From Enterococcus quebecensis (GTDB lineage Bacteria > Bacillota > Bacilli > Lactobacillales > Enterococcaceae): a stretch of DNA of 64,000 nucleotides. Positions 31,316 through 41,699 of this stretch are shown piece by piece. The stretch's first letter is position 1, and every line of letters begins with the position of its first letter. The stretch lies in NCBI RefSeq assembly GCF_001730365.1, contig NZ_MIKB01000019.1, positions 1 to 64,000 of the forward strand, in the 5' to 3' direction. A program made the position numbers and the translations under genes. Under the pieces are notes generated by a model. That model saw only the letters and a list, made by a program, of their open reading frames with translations. It was not told the DNA's origin and searched no databases.

Positions 31316-31963
31316 ATGACGCAAAAATACGAAGGCATTATTTTCGATATGGATGGCGTGTTGGTTGATAGTGAAGAGTTTTATTATCAACGCAGAAAAG
31401 CTTTTCTCAAAGAATACGATTTATCTATTGAACAGATTCCAATCCCATTATTTATTGGAGCGGATATGCGAAGTTTATGGGAGACGATTCTTCAAGTTAA
31501 TGATACAATCTATAGTGAGTCATTCTTAAGTGAAAAGTATCATCAATATAAAATCGAACACCCGATTGATTACAGTGATGCGATCAACCCAAATGCGAAA
31601 AGAGTCTTGCAATTTCTTAAAAGAAAAGGCTATAAAATTGGTTTGGCCTCATCATCAATGATGAACGCCATTCAAGATGTATTGAACGTCGGACAATTAA
31701 CCAGTTACTTTGATATAATTGTTAGCGGATCGCAATTTAAAAAAAGTAAACCAGCACCAGAAATTTATGAGTATACCGCACAAAAATTAGGTCTGTATCC
31801 CAGTTCTTGTTTGGCAATTGAAGATTCTGAAAAGGGGATACGATCAGCACACGATGCTGGGCTAACTGTGTGGGCGCTGAAAGATCGTCACTTTGGAATG
31901 AACCAAGAGTTAGCTGATGAACAGATAGAGTCATTAAGTGATGTGTGCAAAAAGTTGCAATAA
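31316..31963 (+). CDS. HAD-IA phosphatase, beta-phosphoglucomutase-like
   Basis: 215 residues. Motif 1 is IIFDMDGVLVDSEEFYYQRR (Asp10 and Asp12), motif 2 the Ser of LASSSMM, motif 3 Lys in KKSKPAPEIYEYTA and motif 4 LAIEDSEKGIRSAHDAGL. The small helical cap and DMDGVLVDSE are typical of the subfamily that includes beta-phosphoglucomutase and sugar phosphatases. Either reaction is possible. Monocistronic, with AAAGGAG before ATG 31316. Confidence 0.88.
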   Translation: MTQKYEGIIFDMDGVLVDSEEFYYQRRKAFLKEYDLSIEQIPIPLFIGADMRSLWETILQVNDTIYSESFLSEKYHQYKIEHPIDYSDAINPNAKRVLQFLKRKGYKIGLASSSMMNAIQDVLNVGQLTSYFDIIVSGSQFKKSKPAPEIYEYTAQKLGLYPSSCLAIEDSEKGIRSAHDAGLTVWALKDRHFGMNQELADEQIESLSDVCKKLQ

Positions 31964-32076
31964 TCAGAGGAAATCGTTTAAACTAACTAATAATCGGGAT
32001 GAATTTGTTCTAATATTACAAAGTCAAAACATTTCTCGAAAAATTACAATTTGTTAGTGCTTGATAGCACGATTTG

Positions 32077-32085
32077 TGATATAAT
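32077..32085 (+). promoter_or_regulatory. Extended -10 promoter of ezrA
   Basis: TG-A-TATAAT, about 125 bases upstream of the ezrA start, leaves a leader of roughly 115 bases with no clear hairpin. Confidence 0.55.
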
Positions 32086-32210
32086 TTTCTGTAGGTGTTT
32101 TTAAGGAATTTTAAGTAGATAAGAGAATAGTGTAATGGCAGATAAGAGAGGTTTCGTTATTTATCAGCTATTACATATCATATATGGACTAATAAACGGA
32201 GGAACCATGA

Positions 32211-33932
32211 ATGAAGAATAATCTGATCATTATCGTAGTTTTAGCTATAATAATCATCGCAGCTGTTTTGTATTTAGTTGGTTATTTTATGAGAAAGAAA
32301 AATCAAATGAAACTCGATGATCTGGAAAAGAGGAAAGAAGAACTGTTCGACTTACCAGTAATTGAAGAGGTAGACGATGTCAAAAGAATGCACATGGTCG
32401 GGCAAAGTCAGAATACTTTTAGAGAATGGAATCAGCGTTGGACCGAGATTTCTACTCGTTCTTTTGCAGAGTTAGAAAGTCAGATTTTTGAAGTTGAAAA
32501 TTTAAATGAAACCTTCCGTTTTATGAAAGCAAAAAAAGCAGTTGCTGAGGCTGATCAGACAATGTCTGAAATGGAATCAGAAGTTGAAATCATTCGTAAT
32601 GGTTTAAAAGAACTGCGCGAAAGTGAAGAACGTAATTCACTTGAAGTGCAAAAAGCATTAGATGTTTACGAAGAGATCAGTAAATTACTTCATGATGAAA
32701 AAGCAGAATTCGGTTCAGCATACCCAGAATTGCAAAAACAAATTAAAAATATCGAAATCGAATTTACTCAGTTTGTTACATTAAATACTTCAGGAGATCC
32801 TATTGAAGCTCGTGAAGTACTCGAAAATGCAGAACGTCACACCTATGAATTAGATGATGTGATGAAGCGTATTCCACCACTTTATGATGAACTGAATCGG
32901 ACATTCCCTGATCAATTGAAAGAGATCGAAGAAGGATATAAACGTCTGCTTGCAGATCATTATGTATTCCCTGAAAAGAACTTTGAAGATGAATTAAGAC
33001 GTGTACAAAAACGCGTGAAAAATTCAACTGTTGATTTAGAGAAGACAGAAGTAGATGCTGTTGAAGTTGCGAATCGTGATACAGCAAATGCAATTGATGC
33101 ATTGTACGAAATCATGGAACGTGAAATCAATGCGAAGAAATATGTTCGTACTAATCATAAAGTTGTTGGTGATTATATCGCTCATGCTTTGAAAAATAAT
33201 CGTCAGTTGATGATTGAATTAGATCATACGTCACAAAGTTATACCTTGAATCATAATGAATTAGGTCGTTCAAGAGGTTTCCAAACAGAAATCGAAGAGT
33301 TGATTCGTCGTTATGAGGATTTCGAACCAAAATTAAAAGAACACACTATTCCATTTTCGGAAGTCCAAGCATTCTTTAAAGACTGCTACAAAATATTAGA
33401 TGATATTGAAAATCAACAAGTTGAAATTGATGATTCATTAAAAGAATTACGTAAAGGTGAAAAAGCCGCTCAAGAAAAAGTGGATCAATATGATTTTCGT
33501 TTACGCAGCATCAAACGATATGTTGAAAAACAACGATTACCTGGATTGCCAGCGGATTATCTAGAATTCTTCTTTGTGGCAACAGACCGTATTGAAGAGT
33601 TAAGCAAAGCGCTAAATAGAATTCGAATCAATATGGAAGAAATCAAAAAATTATCTGATCTTTGTAATGAAGATTTAGACTTACTAGATAAGAAAACAAA
33701 TGATTTAGTAAACTCTGCAGCATTAACAGAGCAAATGATGCAATATGCTAACCGTTACCGTCACACTCACGAAGCAATTCGTATGGCGATGGAAAAGAGT
33801 TTAGAACTGTTTTCAAAAGAATACAGATATCAAGATGCTCTTGATGAAATTGGAACGGCTCTTGAACGGGTAGAACCAGGTGCATTTAGAAGAATCGAAG
33901 ATTTTTACTTCAATAATCTTGATGCAATTTAA
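32211..33932 (+). CDS. ezrA: Septation ring formation regulator EzrA
   Basis: A 573-residue protein with one N-terminal membrane helix (residues 3-26, IIIVVLAIIIIAAVLYLVGYF) and a short RKKNQMK linker. A long, almost wholly coiled-coil cytoplasmic part with spectrin-like repeats follows. The ending of the family (VEPGAFRRIEDFYFNN) is present. EzrA binds FtsZ at the membrane and prevents extra Z-rings while supporting division at mid-cell. The length is as usual for enterococci and bacilli. AGGAGG precedes ATG 32211. The cysteine desulfurase gene follows on the same strand after a terminator, the common arrangement. Confidence 0.97.
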   Translation: MKNNLIIIVVLAIIIIAAVLYLVGYFMRKKNQMKLDDLEKRKEELFDLPVIEEVDDVKRMHMVGQSQNTFREWNQRWTEISTRSFAELESQIFEVENLNETFRFMKAKKAVAEADQTMSEMESEVEIIRNGLKELRESEERNSLEVQKALDVYEEISKLLHDEKAEFGSAYPELQKQIKNIEIEFTQFVTLNTSGDPIEAREVLENAERHTYELDDVMKRIPPLYDELNRTFPDQLKEIEEGYKRLLADHYVFPEKNFEDELRRVQKRVKNSTVDLEKTEVDAVEVANRDTANAIDALYEIMEREINAKKYVRTNHKVVGDYIAHALKNNRQLMIELDHTSQSYTLNHNELGRSRGFQTEIEELIRRYEDFEPKLKEHTIPFSEVQAFFKDCYKILDDIENQQVEIDDSLKELRKGEKAAQEKVDQYDFRLRSIKRYVEKQRLPGLPADYLEFFFVATDRIEELSKALNRIRINMEEIKKLSDLCNEDLDLLDKKTNDLVNSAALTEQMMQYANRYRHTHEAIRMAMEKSLELFSKEYRYQDALDEIGTALERVEPGAFRRIEDFYFNNLDAI

Positions 33933-33939
33933 TTAATTA

Positions 33940-33969
33940 GGGCGAGACAGTTGTCTCGCTCTTTTATTT
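33940..33969 (+). terminator. Terminator of ezrA
   Basis: GGCGAGACA and TGTCTCGCT pair around GT, followed by CTTTTATTTT. Confidence 0.8.
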
Positions 33970-34052
33970 TATTTAGTTTTGAATGTTTAGTTGAACTACT
34001 AAAATAGAAAGTATATAATAGGAAAGAATTTCAAGAGAAGAAGGTTTTTAAG

Positions 34053-35198
34053 ATGATATATTTTGATAACAGCGCAACAACTCCAATTTATCCCCAAGCT
34101 TTAGATACATATGTAAAAACTAGTCAGCGAATTATTGGTAATCCATCAAGCTTGCATAGTTTGGGAATTCAAGCGAATCGCCTCTTAGAGCAGGCACGTA
34201 AGCAAATTGCGGATTTAATTCAAGTAAGTTCAAATGAAATTTATTTTACGAGTGGTGGAACAGAAGGTGATAATTGGGTTTTAAAAGGAACAGCATTAGA
34301 GAAAAAAGAATTCGGTCGTCACATCATTATTTCTAGTATTGAGCATCCTGCCGTTTCTGAAACGGCGAGACAATTAGAAGCAAATGGTTTTGAACTATCT
34401 ATCGCTCCGGTAGATGGACGCGGATTTGTAGTAGTTGATGAGTTAGTTAAATTAATTAGAAAAGATACGATTCTTGTTTCCGTCATGGCAGTAAATAATG
34501 AAGTAGGCTCAATTCAACCAATTCAAGCAATTAGTGACTGTTTAGCAGACTATCCAAAAGTTCATTTTCATGTGGACGCTGTTCAAGCAATTGGCAAAGT
34601 TAGTCAAGACCAATGGCTGACACCTCGTGTGGATTTTGCTACATTTTCGGCTCATAAATTTCATGGACCTAGAGGAATTGGGTTTATCTATTGGAAGCAG
34701 GGACGTAAATTGGCACCTTTATTAAATGGTGGTGGACAAGAAAATAGTCAACGAAGTGGAACAGAAAACATACCAGGAATTGTTTCAATGGCTAAAGCAT
34801 TGCGCTTATACACAGATAAAAAAAGTGAAAAACCAGAACATACTGCTACGATTCGCCGATATTTAATCGAAGCCCTACAAGAGTATGCCAATGTTACGGT
34901 ATTTTCAAAGGAAACAGCTGATTTTGCTCCTCATATTTTATGTTTTGCCTTAAAAGGAGTTCGTGGAGAAGTCTTAGTTCATGCATTTGAAGAAAAACAA
35001 ATTTATACATCAACGACCAGTGCTTGTTCTAGTCGGAAAAAAATAGCTGGCAGCACGTTACATGGGATGAAGGTACCTGATACTTTAGCGACCTCAGCGA
35101 TTCGTGTTAGTTTAGATGAAAGCAATACGATAGCTGAAGCAGAACAGTTCATGATTATCTTTAATCAGTTATATAAAAAATTCTCTATTTTAAAATGA
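34053..35198 (+). CDS. Cysteine desulfurase (NifS/IscS family, NifZ-like partner of ThiI)
   Basis: 381 residues, PLP-dependent. The start is IYFDNSATTPIYPQAL. His/Asp/Gln PLP-contact motifs (SIEHPAVSETA, FHVDAVQA) precede the Schiff-base Lys202 (FSAHKFHGPRG). The sulfur-accepting Cys325 is in STTSACSSRKK. In many Firmicutes this branch sits directly before thiI and supplies sulfur for 4-thiouridine in tRNA. Here a large adhesin gene separates the two. A terminator immediately follows this gene, so thiI is no longer in the same transcript. Confidence 0.92.
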   Translation: MIYFDNSATTPIYPQALDTYVKTSQRIIGNPSSLHSLGIQANRLLEQARKQIADLIQVSSNEIYFTSGGTEGDNWVLKGTALEKKEFGRHIIISSIEHPAVSETARQLEANGFELSIAPVDGRGFVVVDELVKLIRKDTILVSVMAVNNEVGSIQPIQAISDCLADYPKVHFHVDAVQAIGKVSQDQWLTPRVDFATFSAHKFHGPRGIGFIYWKQGRKLAPLLNGGGQENSQRSGTENIPGIVSMAKALRLYTDKKSEKPEHTATIRRYLIEALQEYANVTVFSKETADFAPHILCFALKGVRGEVLVHAFEEKQIYTSTTSACSSRKKIAGSTLHGMKVPDTLATSAIRVSLDESNTIAEAEQFMIIFNQLYKKFSILK

Positions 35199-35203
35199 AA
35201 ATA

Positions 35204-35242
35204 AAAAAGTCTAGGTCAGTAAATTCTGATCTAGACTTTTTT
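35204..35242 (+). terminator. Terminator of the cysteine desulfurase gene
   Basis: AAAAAGTCTAGGTCAG and CTGATCTAGACTTTTTT pair around TAAATT and are followed by ATTAT. It starts 5 bases past the stop. Confidence 0.85.
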
Positions 35243-35306
35243 ATTATATATATTAAATTAAATTGGTATAATTAATATGTTTTAATATAATAATTATATA
35301 ACTTTG

Positions 35307-35315
35307 TGATATAAT
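35307..35315 (+). promoter_or_regulatory. Extended -10 promoter of the FPRTG adhesin
   Basis: TG-A-TATAAT lies 32 bases before the start codon, preceded by a very A/T-rich stretch. Confidence 0.55.
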
Positions 35316-35347
35316 TAGGTTCATGAAAATAAAGGAGAGAGATATAT

Positions 35348-38300
35348 ATGCAAAAGAAAATGGTTAAATTTTTGGTATTATTACTTGTGTTGGTTCAAGT
35401 AATAGACGTTGTTGGTATGTTTAGGCATTTGTCCAGCGTTTATGCCGAAGAGGCGACAGAGCAAAGTGTAACAAGTTCGGAGTCAGAAAGTTCACAAACA
35501 TCAGCTTCAAGTGAAATAGAAGAAACAATGGATACGACGTATTTGTCTGTTTCTCAAGCACAAGATGCACAAATTGAGAAAGCGATAGAAATTGATGCAG
35601 AAAAAGTTACAGAGGATAGGTCAAGCATCAGTGATGAGTCAGCGTACCAACAGAAACAGTATGAGATTAAAACAGATCTTTTTCCTCAAGAAAAAAATGA
35701 AGATCATTCACCGAAGTTAGATTATTTAACCGGTGAAGAAATTACTTTATACTCAAAAATGGTGGTCTCGGGGGGAGATTTTAAAAGCGAAGATCTGCGA
35801 TTTAGAATTACATTACCTAAAGAGTATTTTGCACATTATGGTGTCGTTTCTGGTGGCTCAAGCGTTTTAAAAAGTGAACTTTCAGAAGATGCTGAAAATA
35901 CTTACTTGGATATTTATCTCAAAGAGGTAAAAACAGGTACAGAGCTTTCTGTGCCCTTTAAAATAAAGTTTCATTCGGATAAATTGTTTCACGGAACTAA
36001 AGGATCTGTTACACAGCAATTATATTATGAAGAGGATAAAGAGTTGGCGAGTAATTCGATTGAATTAGAAGCAACTACGATAAACAGAGCTATTCATATC
36101 AGACAAAGTACTACAACTATTGAGGTGTCTGGGAAGTATGTTACAACGGATGGTTTAGTCAGTTCAGATTATGTAGATGAAGTAAAATTCTTTCTTCAAG
36201 GAAAAGTGTCGGGCAATGTAGGGAGGGCTATATCGGATTCAATTGTTGAATTTCAATTGACAGAGAACACTATATTTGAGCCAGGGGACAATGGTCCTGA
36301 GTGGGTTTATAATGCTGAAAACCATTCAATCAGCCGCAGGATTCCTAAAAATGAGATATTAAAAGATTACTCATTTAAGGTCAGGTACAAAAATGTCAAA
36401 GTCAATACTCCAGGTTATCCAGTTACTTTTAAAGCAACCACAAGACTATTAGATAGTGACGGGGAAATTGAATACAGAGTATCTGAGGAAAGAGCTGAAG
36501 CGAAAAGAAAATTTAACAAAAAAGCGGCTGGTGCTAGTATTGAAAAAAGTATGGACTGGCAAAATCCCAAAGGTATATATTATATAGAAGAAAATAAAGA
36601 TGCACTATTTTTGGGTGAGGTTTATGTTCACTGTACAGATGACTTTGACAAGTCAACGGTGGAGAAAATTGTGGATACTTCAGAAAAAATTGACGGATCA
36701 AATCCTTTTATTCTTAAGTCTGCTCAAGTGGTTGCCTATGGAGATGTCAAAATTGGCGGAAAAGCCAAACTAGTGGGTGTTTATAATAAAAATGGGCAAG
36801 AGCAAAAGGTGATCTTATCTGAAGACGTAACAAAGGAAGTAAATCTTAACGATAACGAAAATTCCTACGATTCATTTTATGTGGAGTTTGACACTCCTGT
36901 GGAATTAACCCAAGCGGGTAATGGTGTGGGACTTAAGTTTACAGCCAAAAGAAGTACAGAATACTGGAAATATTTAGAAACTTCTTTAACAACGATGTTT
37001 AGCTATATTCATAATTCCGGAACCGTGCATTTTGGAGATGGTTCTAAAAAAAGTACGTACTATATGTCCCTTCCAACGCGTAAAGCTATACACAGCATTG
37101 CGTTAGCACAAGATCAAACGAAGAACAAAGTGTTTGTTGATGAAATATTTGATCTTACCTATAGGAATTTCATACTAAAACTGGACAATAAAAAATTAGT
37201 AAACCCTAAGTTACATGTAATCGTACCTGAGAGTGTGGAAGTAGAAAGTATAACTGATTATAAGTGGTTGGCAGGGGGATATTCCTATTCTATTGAGAAA
37301 AATTTTTCAGGGACTCAAAAAACAGCAATCATTATTACCCCTAAAGAGGAATGGACAATGGATGATATAGACAATTTATTTTCATATAAAGGGTTGAATA
37401 TTTCCCTTAAATTCAATGACTCAGTTCGTTTTGGGGAGCAAATAATAGACAGCTACTTTACGTATGATAATAATGGTTCAACTGGAATTGACATGGTCAT
37501 GTACAACAATACTTTTATAAAAAGTGAAGAAGATCCATATAAGTTGATTAGTTCAAATGCGGAAAACAAAGAATTATTAAAGTTCTCTACTTCAATCACG
37601 GTTGTTCCACCTCTTAGTTTATACGTGGACACAGCAGCGGCTGTGAATGGTGGAGAAGAGTTTGTGACTGGGAAAGCAGAACATGTGGATCAGGGTACGA
37701 TTATTAAACAACAACTTTCAGTAGGAAATTATAGTGATGAAGATATTAGTCAATTAGTGGGAATCAATGTTTTACCACATAAGGGAGATTTAACGACAAT
37801 TGTAGGAGCTGATGGCACTCACCATCCAAGAGGATCAGATTTAGGTTACGTGTTAGATGGACCAGTGGAAGTACCAGAAGGATATACAGTCTATTATTCT
37901 TATGAAGAGCCTTCAGGCGATATGAAGGTTAATATGAATAAAAGCTGGTTATCACCAGAAATAAGTACGATTGATTATAGTAAAGTCACGATGATTAAAA
38001 TTGTTTTAAATGACAATGCTATTTTAAAACAGAATGAAACAGCTACTTTTACATTCCCAGCTAAAATTCCGATCGATGCAACCATTAAAAATGACCAAAA
38101 AATGGCAAATTCCTTCACTGTATCAACAGATAAGGAAAATAAATACTGGATTGAATCTCGCGTATCAGAAATCCCAGTAACTGCTTATGGGATTCGAGGC
38201 TTGGTGTATCAAGACACAAATAAAAATAGCTTGAAAGATATCGATGAAAAAGGACTTGAAGGGTACGAAGTAGAACTGGTCACAAACGATGTAACTTATA

Positions 38301-39322
38301 CAGTGAACACTGTAACTACTGATGAAAATGGAGCGTACGAATTTTCAAATGTGACCGCCAGAGGAGATTACAATGTACGGATAAAGACAAAAGATGGTGA
38401 TACAATTTCTGAGTACTTACAAAGTACAGAAGAAATAATTGCAACCGATGTAAAACCTGATCAATTAAAAGCTGGAGTAGCTTCTATTCAACTAGCTCCA
38501 GATAAGACCGCTCATAGGATAAATATGGGGCTATATTCTGAACCGATACCTGTTACTAGTTCAGTGGAGTTGACAAAAGTAGATAGTGTGACGAAACAAG
38601 TGTTAGAGGGAGCAAAATTCCGATTAGAAGCAGCTGATGGACGTGTTATTCAAAATGAACTGATTACAAATGCAGAAGGGAAATTGCTTGTAGAAAATTT
38701 ACCTTTGGGGAATTATCGATTTATAGAAACAGCTGCGCCAATTGGCTATACTTTGGATGAGACACCAGTAAATGTGGCACTAATTGAGGAAGCGAGAGCA
38801 AATGTTACAAAGGAAAATACACCGATAAATGTTGAAGGATCAGTAGAATTAATAAAAATAGACAGTATGACAAAACGTTCGTTGGCAGGAGCAAAATTCA
38901 GATTAGAAAAATCAGATGGAACAGTGGTGTACAATGATCTGACCACAAACACAGAAGGAAAAATAGTTGTCGAAAACTTACCAGTTGGAAACTACCAATT
39001 TGTAGAAATCGCAGCACCTACTGGTTATATTCTGGATCAAACACCAGTAACTTTTACAGTTAACAATTTTCAAAAAATGATTAGTCTCATGAAAGAAAAT
39101 GTCAAGGAGACAGGATCAGATAGTTATTTACCGAATGATCCATCAGTATCAAAAGGTGTAGGAAGCAATTCTAATAAGACGACAGGGATGTTTCCGAGAA
39201 CAGGAGAACAAACACTACACTCAATGATCGTTGTTGGCTACCTAGTACTAATGTTTCTTCTTATTACAATGTATGCAAAAGAATTATCTAAAAAACGCAA
39301 CGAAAACCATTTGAATTATTAA
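35348..39322 (+). CDS. Large LPXTG-type adhesin (MSCRAMM-like) with SdrD-B and SpaA modules, FPRTG anchor
   Basis: 1324 residues. A signal peptide (cleavage near VYA-EE, residue 34) and a Ser/Glu-rich linker precede a long beta-rich region of about 850 residues with Ig-like folds suggestive of fibrinogen/collagen-binding adhesins. An SdrD-B-type calcium module follows near 945-1060 (GLVYQDTNKNSLKDIDEKG). Two SpaA modules are near 1070 and 1163 (VELTKVDSVTK.. and VELIKIDSMTK.., each with GYTLDETP or GYILDQTP). The anchor at 1282-1286 is FPRTG, then a membrane helix and a KKRNE tail. The Phe at the first position is a variant sorting motif. The gene stands alone between the desulfurase and thiI. 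The ligand is unknown. Confidence 0.88.
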   Translation: MQKKMVKFLVLLLVLVQVIDVVGMFRHLSSVYAEEATEQSVTSSESESSQTSASSEIEETMDTTYLSVSQAQDAQIEKAIEIDAEKVTEDRSSISDESAYQQKQYEIKTDLFPQEKNEDHSPKLDYLTGEEITLYSKMVVSGGDFKSEDLRFRITLPKEYFAHYGVVSGGSSVLKSELSEDAENTYLDIYLKEVKTGTELSVPFKIKFHSDKLFHGTKGSVTQQLYYEEDKELASNSIELEATTINRAIHIRQSTTTIEVSGKYVTTDGLVSSDYVDEVKFFLQGKVSGNVGRAISDSIVEFQLTENTIFEPGDNGPEWVYNAENHSISRRIPKNEILKDYSFKVRYKNVKVNTPGYPVTFKATTRLLDSDGEIEYRVSEERAEAKRKFNKKAAGASIEKSMDWQNPKGIYYIEENKDALFLGEVYVHCTDDFDKSTVEKIVDTSEKIDGSNPFILKSAQVVAYGDVKIGGKAKLVGVYNKNGQEQKVILSEDVTKEVNLNDNENSYDSFYVEFDTPVELTQAGNGVGLKFTAKRSTEYWKYLETSLTTMFSYIHNSGTVHFGDGSKKSTYYMSLPTRKAIHSIALAQDQTKNKVFVDEIFDLTYRNFILKLDNKKLVNPKLHVIVPESVEVESITDYKWLAGGYSYSIEKNFSGTQKTAIIITPKEEWTMDDIDNLFSYKGLNISLKFNDSVRFGEQIIDSYFTYDNNGSTGIDMVMYNNTFIKSEEDPYKLISSNAENKELLKFSTSITVVPPLSLYVDTAAAVNGGEEFVTGKAEHVDQGTIIKQQLSVGNYSDEDISQLVGINVLPHKGDLTTIVGADGTHHPRGSDLGYVLDGPVEVPEGYTVYYSYEEPSGDMKVNMNKSWLSPEISTIDYSKVTMIKIVLNDNAILKQNETATFTFPAKIPIDATIKNDQKMANSFTVSTDKENKYWIESRVSEIPVTAYGIRGLVYQDTNKNSLKDIDEKGLEGYEVELVTNDVTYTVNTVTTDENGAYEFSNVTARGDYNVRIKTKDGDTISEYLQSTEEIIATDVKPDQLKAGVASIQLAPDKTAHRINMGLYSEPIPVTSSVELTKVDSVTKQVLEGAKFRLEAADGRVIQNELITNAEGKLLVENLPLGNYRFIETAAPIGYTLDETPVNVALIEEARANVTKENTPINVEGSVELIKIDSMTKRSLAGAKFRLEKSDGTVVYNDLTTNTEGKIVVENLPVGNYQFVEIAAPTGYILDQTPVTFTVNNFQKMISLMKENVKETGSDSYLPNDPSVSKGVGSNSNKTTGMFPRTGEQTLHSMIVVGYLVLMFLLITMYAKELSKKRNENHLNY

Positions 39323-39382
39323 ACAGAAGCGCCCAGTAACAAAAAACAAAGAATGTTTTGAATTGAAACTTATTTAGAACTA

Positions 39383-39425
39383 GAAAGAGTAGTAAAACTG
39401 GAATAGTTTGCTGCTCTTTTTTTAT
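39383..39425 (+). terminator. Terminator of the adhesin gene
   Basis: AGAGTAGTAAAACT pairs with AGTTTGCTGCTCT (G-T pairs and one bulge), followed by T7. The rest of 39323-39600 carries the thiI upstream region, with TG-T-TATATT near 39487-39495 as a weak promoter. Confidence 0.7.
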
Positions 39426-39600
39426 TTGCTATAAGGATAAGATACCCATAAAAAATCTTAATTAAAGGTTTAAAAAAGTGAAATACTGTGTTATATTGAT
39501 TCACGTTAATAGTTATTATGAACACTTTGACAATAAGTTTACTTATGTAGCAGGAAAAATAGCAACATAGAAAGTTCTAATAGAGAAGGATTGAAAAATA

Positions 39601-40806
39601 GTGAAATATACTGAAATCATGGTTCGTTACGGCGAACTTTCAACTAAAGGGAAGAATAGAAAAGTATTTACTTCTCAACTAGCGCAAAATGTTAAAAGAA
39701 CCCTAGGGGAATTTCCAGCAGTAAAAATTCATGCCGATCGTGACCGTATGCATTTACTGTTAAATGGGGAAGATAGTGTACAGATTATGCCAAAATTAGA
39801 AAAAGTATTTGGTATTCAAAATTTTTCTCCAAGTATTCGAGTTGAAAAAACAATGCCTGCTATTCGGGGAATGGTTCAAACGATCATTAAGGATGTTTAT
39901 CAACCAGGTCAAACATTTAAAATTACTTCTAAACGTTCTGATCATGATTTTGAGTTAGATTCAAATGAATTAAACCGCGAACTTGGCGGAGCCGTGTTTG
40001 AAGTCTTTCCTGAGATTTCCGTTCAAATGAAAAAACCAGATATTGATATTCGTATCGAAATCCGTAAAGAAGGCGCCTACCTTTCTTATGAAACAATTCG
40101 TGGAGCAGGTGGATTACCTGTTGGAACAGGTGGCCGTGGTATGTTGATGCTTTCTGGCGGAATTGACTCACCTGTAGCAGGTTACTTATCTATGAAACGA
40201 GGCGTAGAAATTGAAGCCGTTCATTTTGCCAGTCCACCCTACACAAGTGAACAAGCGCTGCAAAAAGCGAAAGATTTAGCGGCCAAAATTGCGCCATATG
40301 CAGGGAGTATTCAATTTGTCGAAGTACCATTCACTGAAATCCAAGAAGAAATCAAACGCGTTGTGCCAGAAGGTTATCTAATGACAGTGACGCGTCGTAT
40401 GATGTTACGTTTAACAGATGCTATTCGTGAACTTCGAAAAGGTTTAGTGATTATCAATGGAGAGTCACTGGGACAAGTGGCTTCTCAAACCTTGCAAAGC
40501 ATGGTAGCAATCAATGAAGTAACAACAACACCGATCATTCGTCCAGTTGTTTCAATGGATAAAGGTGAAATCATCGAAATCGCTGAAAAGATTGATACAT
40601 TTGAATTAGCTATCCAACCGTTTGAAGATTGCTGTACGATTTTTGCACCGCCTCAACCAAAAACAAGACCAAAATTAGACAAAGCTCAAGCCTATGAAGC
40701 ACGTTTAGATGTAGAGGGATTGATGGCTCGAGCAATGGTGGGGTTAAAAGTTAGTGAAATAACTGGAACAAGTGAAAAAGGCGAAGAATTTTCTGATTTG
40801 CTGTAA
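39601..40806 (+). CDS. thiI: tRNA 4-thiouridine synthetase ThiI
   Basis: 401 residues: an N-terminal ferredoxin-like and THUMP RNA-binding region (about 1-165) and an adenylating PP-loop domain with [37 protein letters not shown] near the end is family-typical. The C-terminal rhodanese domain of the E. coli enzyme is absent, as in most Firmicutes, so sulfur must come directly from a NifZ-type desulfurase. It starts with GTG 39601. It modifies U8 of tRNA and may serve thiazole synthesis. Confidence 0.95.
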   Translation: MKYTEIMVRYGELSTKGKNRKVFTSQLAQNVKRTLGEFPAVKIHADRDRMHLLLNGEDSVQIMPKLEKVFGIQNFSPSIRVEKTMPAIRGMVQTIIKDVYQPGQTFKITSKRSDHDFELDSNELNRELGGAVFEVFPEISVQMKKPDIDIRIEIRKEGAYLSYETIRGAGGLPVGTGGRGMLMLSGGIDSPVAGYLSMKRGVEIEAVHFASPPYTSEQALQKAKDLAAKIAPYAGSIQFVEVPFTEIQEEIKRVVPEGYLMTVTRRMMLRLTDAIRELRKGLVIINGESLGQVASQTLQSMVAINEVTTTPIIRPVVSMDKGEIIEIAEKIDTFELAIQPFEDCCTIFAPPQPKTRPKLDKAQAYEARLDVEGLMARAMVGLKVSEITGTSEKGEEFSDLL

Positions 40807-40816
40807 ACATCGAAAG

Positions 40817-40852
40817 AACAGACTTGATAACACTATCGAGTCTGTTTTTTTT
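40817..40852 (+). terminator. Terminator of thiI
   Basis: AACAGACTTGATA and TATCGAGTCTGTT pair around ACAC and run into T8, starting 11 bases after the stop. Confidence 0.85.
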
Positions 40853-40962
40853 ATTTATCTTTTTCAAATAGCAACTATTTCTTTCACAAACAAGTTGCTA
40901 GTAGACGCAGAGCATGATAAACTGTATACATATGTGAAAAAAGTAACAAGGAGAGCTGGAAA

Positions 40963-41616
40963 ATGAAGGAATTACATAAAGAAAAACAAATGCCAAAAGC
41001 AACTGCTAAGCGATTGCCGTTATACTTGCGTTATTTAAAAATGTTAGGTGATTCTGGTGTGACACGCATCAAGTCAAAAGAGTTTAGTGAAGTGATCCAA
41101 GTACCATCAGCAACAATTCGTCGTGATTTTTCCCAATTGGGCGAGTTGGGACGTAGTGGTTATGGCTATGATGTCCCTTACTTGATTGATGTTTTTAGTC
41201 ATATTTTAAATACGCAAGAAGAAAAACGAATTGCATTGATTGGCTGTGGTAATTTAGGAAAAGCATTAGTCAAGAATAATTTTCGGAGAAATGAAAACTT
41301 AAATATTGTTTGTGCATTTGATTCCAAAGAAGAACTTGTTGGATTATCCATTGATGATGTTATTATCCAACCAATGGATAAATTAGCAGATGAAATCAAA
41401 AAAACGGGTGTGACAGTTGCGATTTCAACTGTACCTAGCCAGTTTGCACAAGAAGCAATAGACAAAATTGTGGATGCAGGCATCACAGCGATCTTGAATT
41501 TTGCCCCAGACCGTGTAATTGTGCCCCATAATGTGAATGTTCAATATATCGATTTGACAACGGAACTGCAGACATTAATTTATTTTGATGAAACATTTTC
41601 AAATAAGAGAGCGTAG
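40963..41616 (+). CDS. rex: Redox-sensing transcriptional repressor Rex
   Basis: 217 residues with an N-terminal winged helix (LPLYLRYLKMLGDSGVTRIKS, then ATIRRDFSQLGELGRSGYGYDV) and a Rossmann domain (IALIGCGNLGKALVKNNF) that senses the NADH/NAD+ ratio. Rex represses fermentation and anaerobic genes when NAD+ is high. The C-terminal helix that swaps between subunits is present (IYFDETFSNKRA). ATG 40963 follows AAGGAGAG. A thiol peroxidase gene lies downstream with its own promoter. Confidence 0.95.
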   Translation: MKELHKEKQMPKATAKRLPLYLRYLKMLGDSGVTRIKSKEFSEVIQVPSATIRRDFSQLGELGRSGYGYDVPYLIDVFSHILNTQEEKRIALIGCGNLGKALVKNNFRRNENLNIVCAFDSKEELVGLSIDDVIIQPMDKLADEIKKTGVTVAISTVPSQFAQEAIDKIVDAGITAILNFAPDRVIVPHNVNVQYIDLTTELQTLIYFDETFSNKRA

Positions 41617-41628
41617 GAGGCAAGAACT

Positions 41629-41657
41629 TTGTCATCTGATGTTCCTTCCTCTATACT
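41629..41657 (+). promoter_or_regulatory. Promoter of tpx
   Basis: TTGTCA (41629-41634) and TATACT (41652-41657) are 17 bases apart, 42 bases before the tpx start. Confidence 0.7.
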
Positions 41658-41699
41658 AAATAAAGAGAGTTTAGGTTTTAAATTTGGGAGGGAAAAAGA

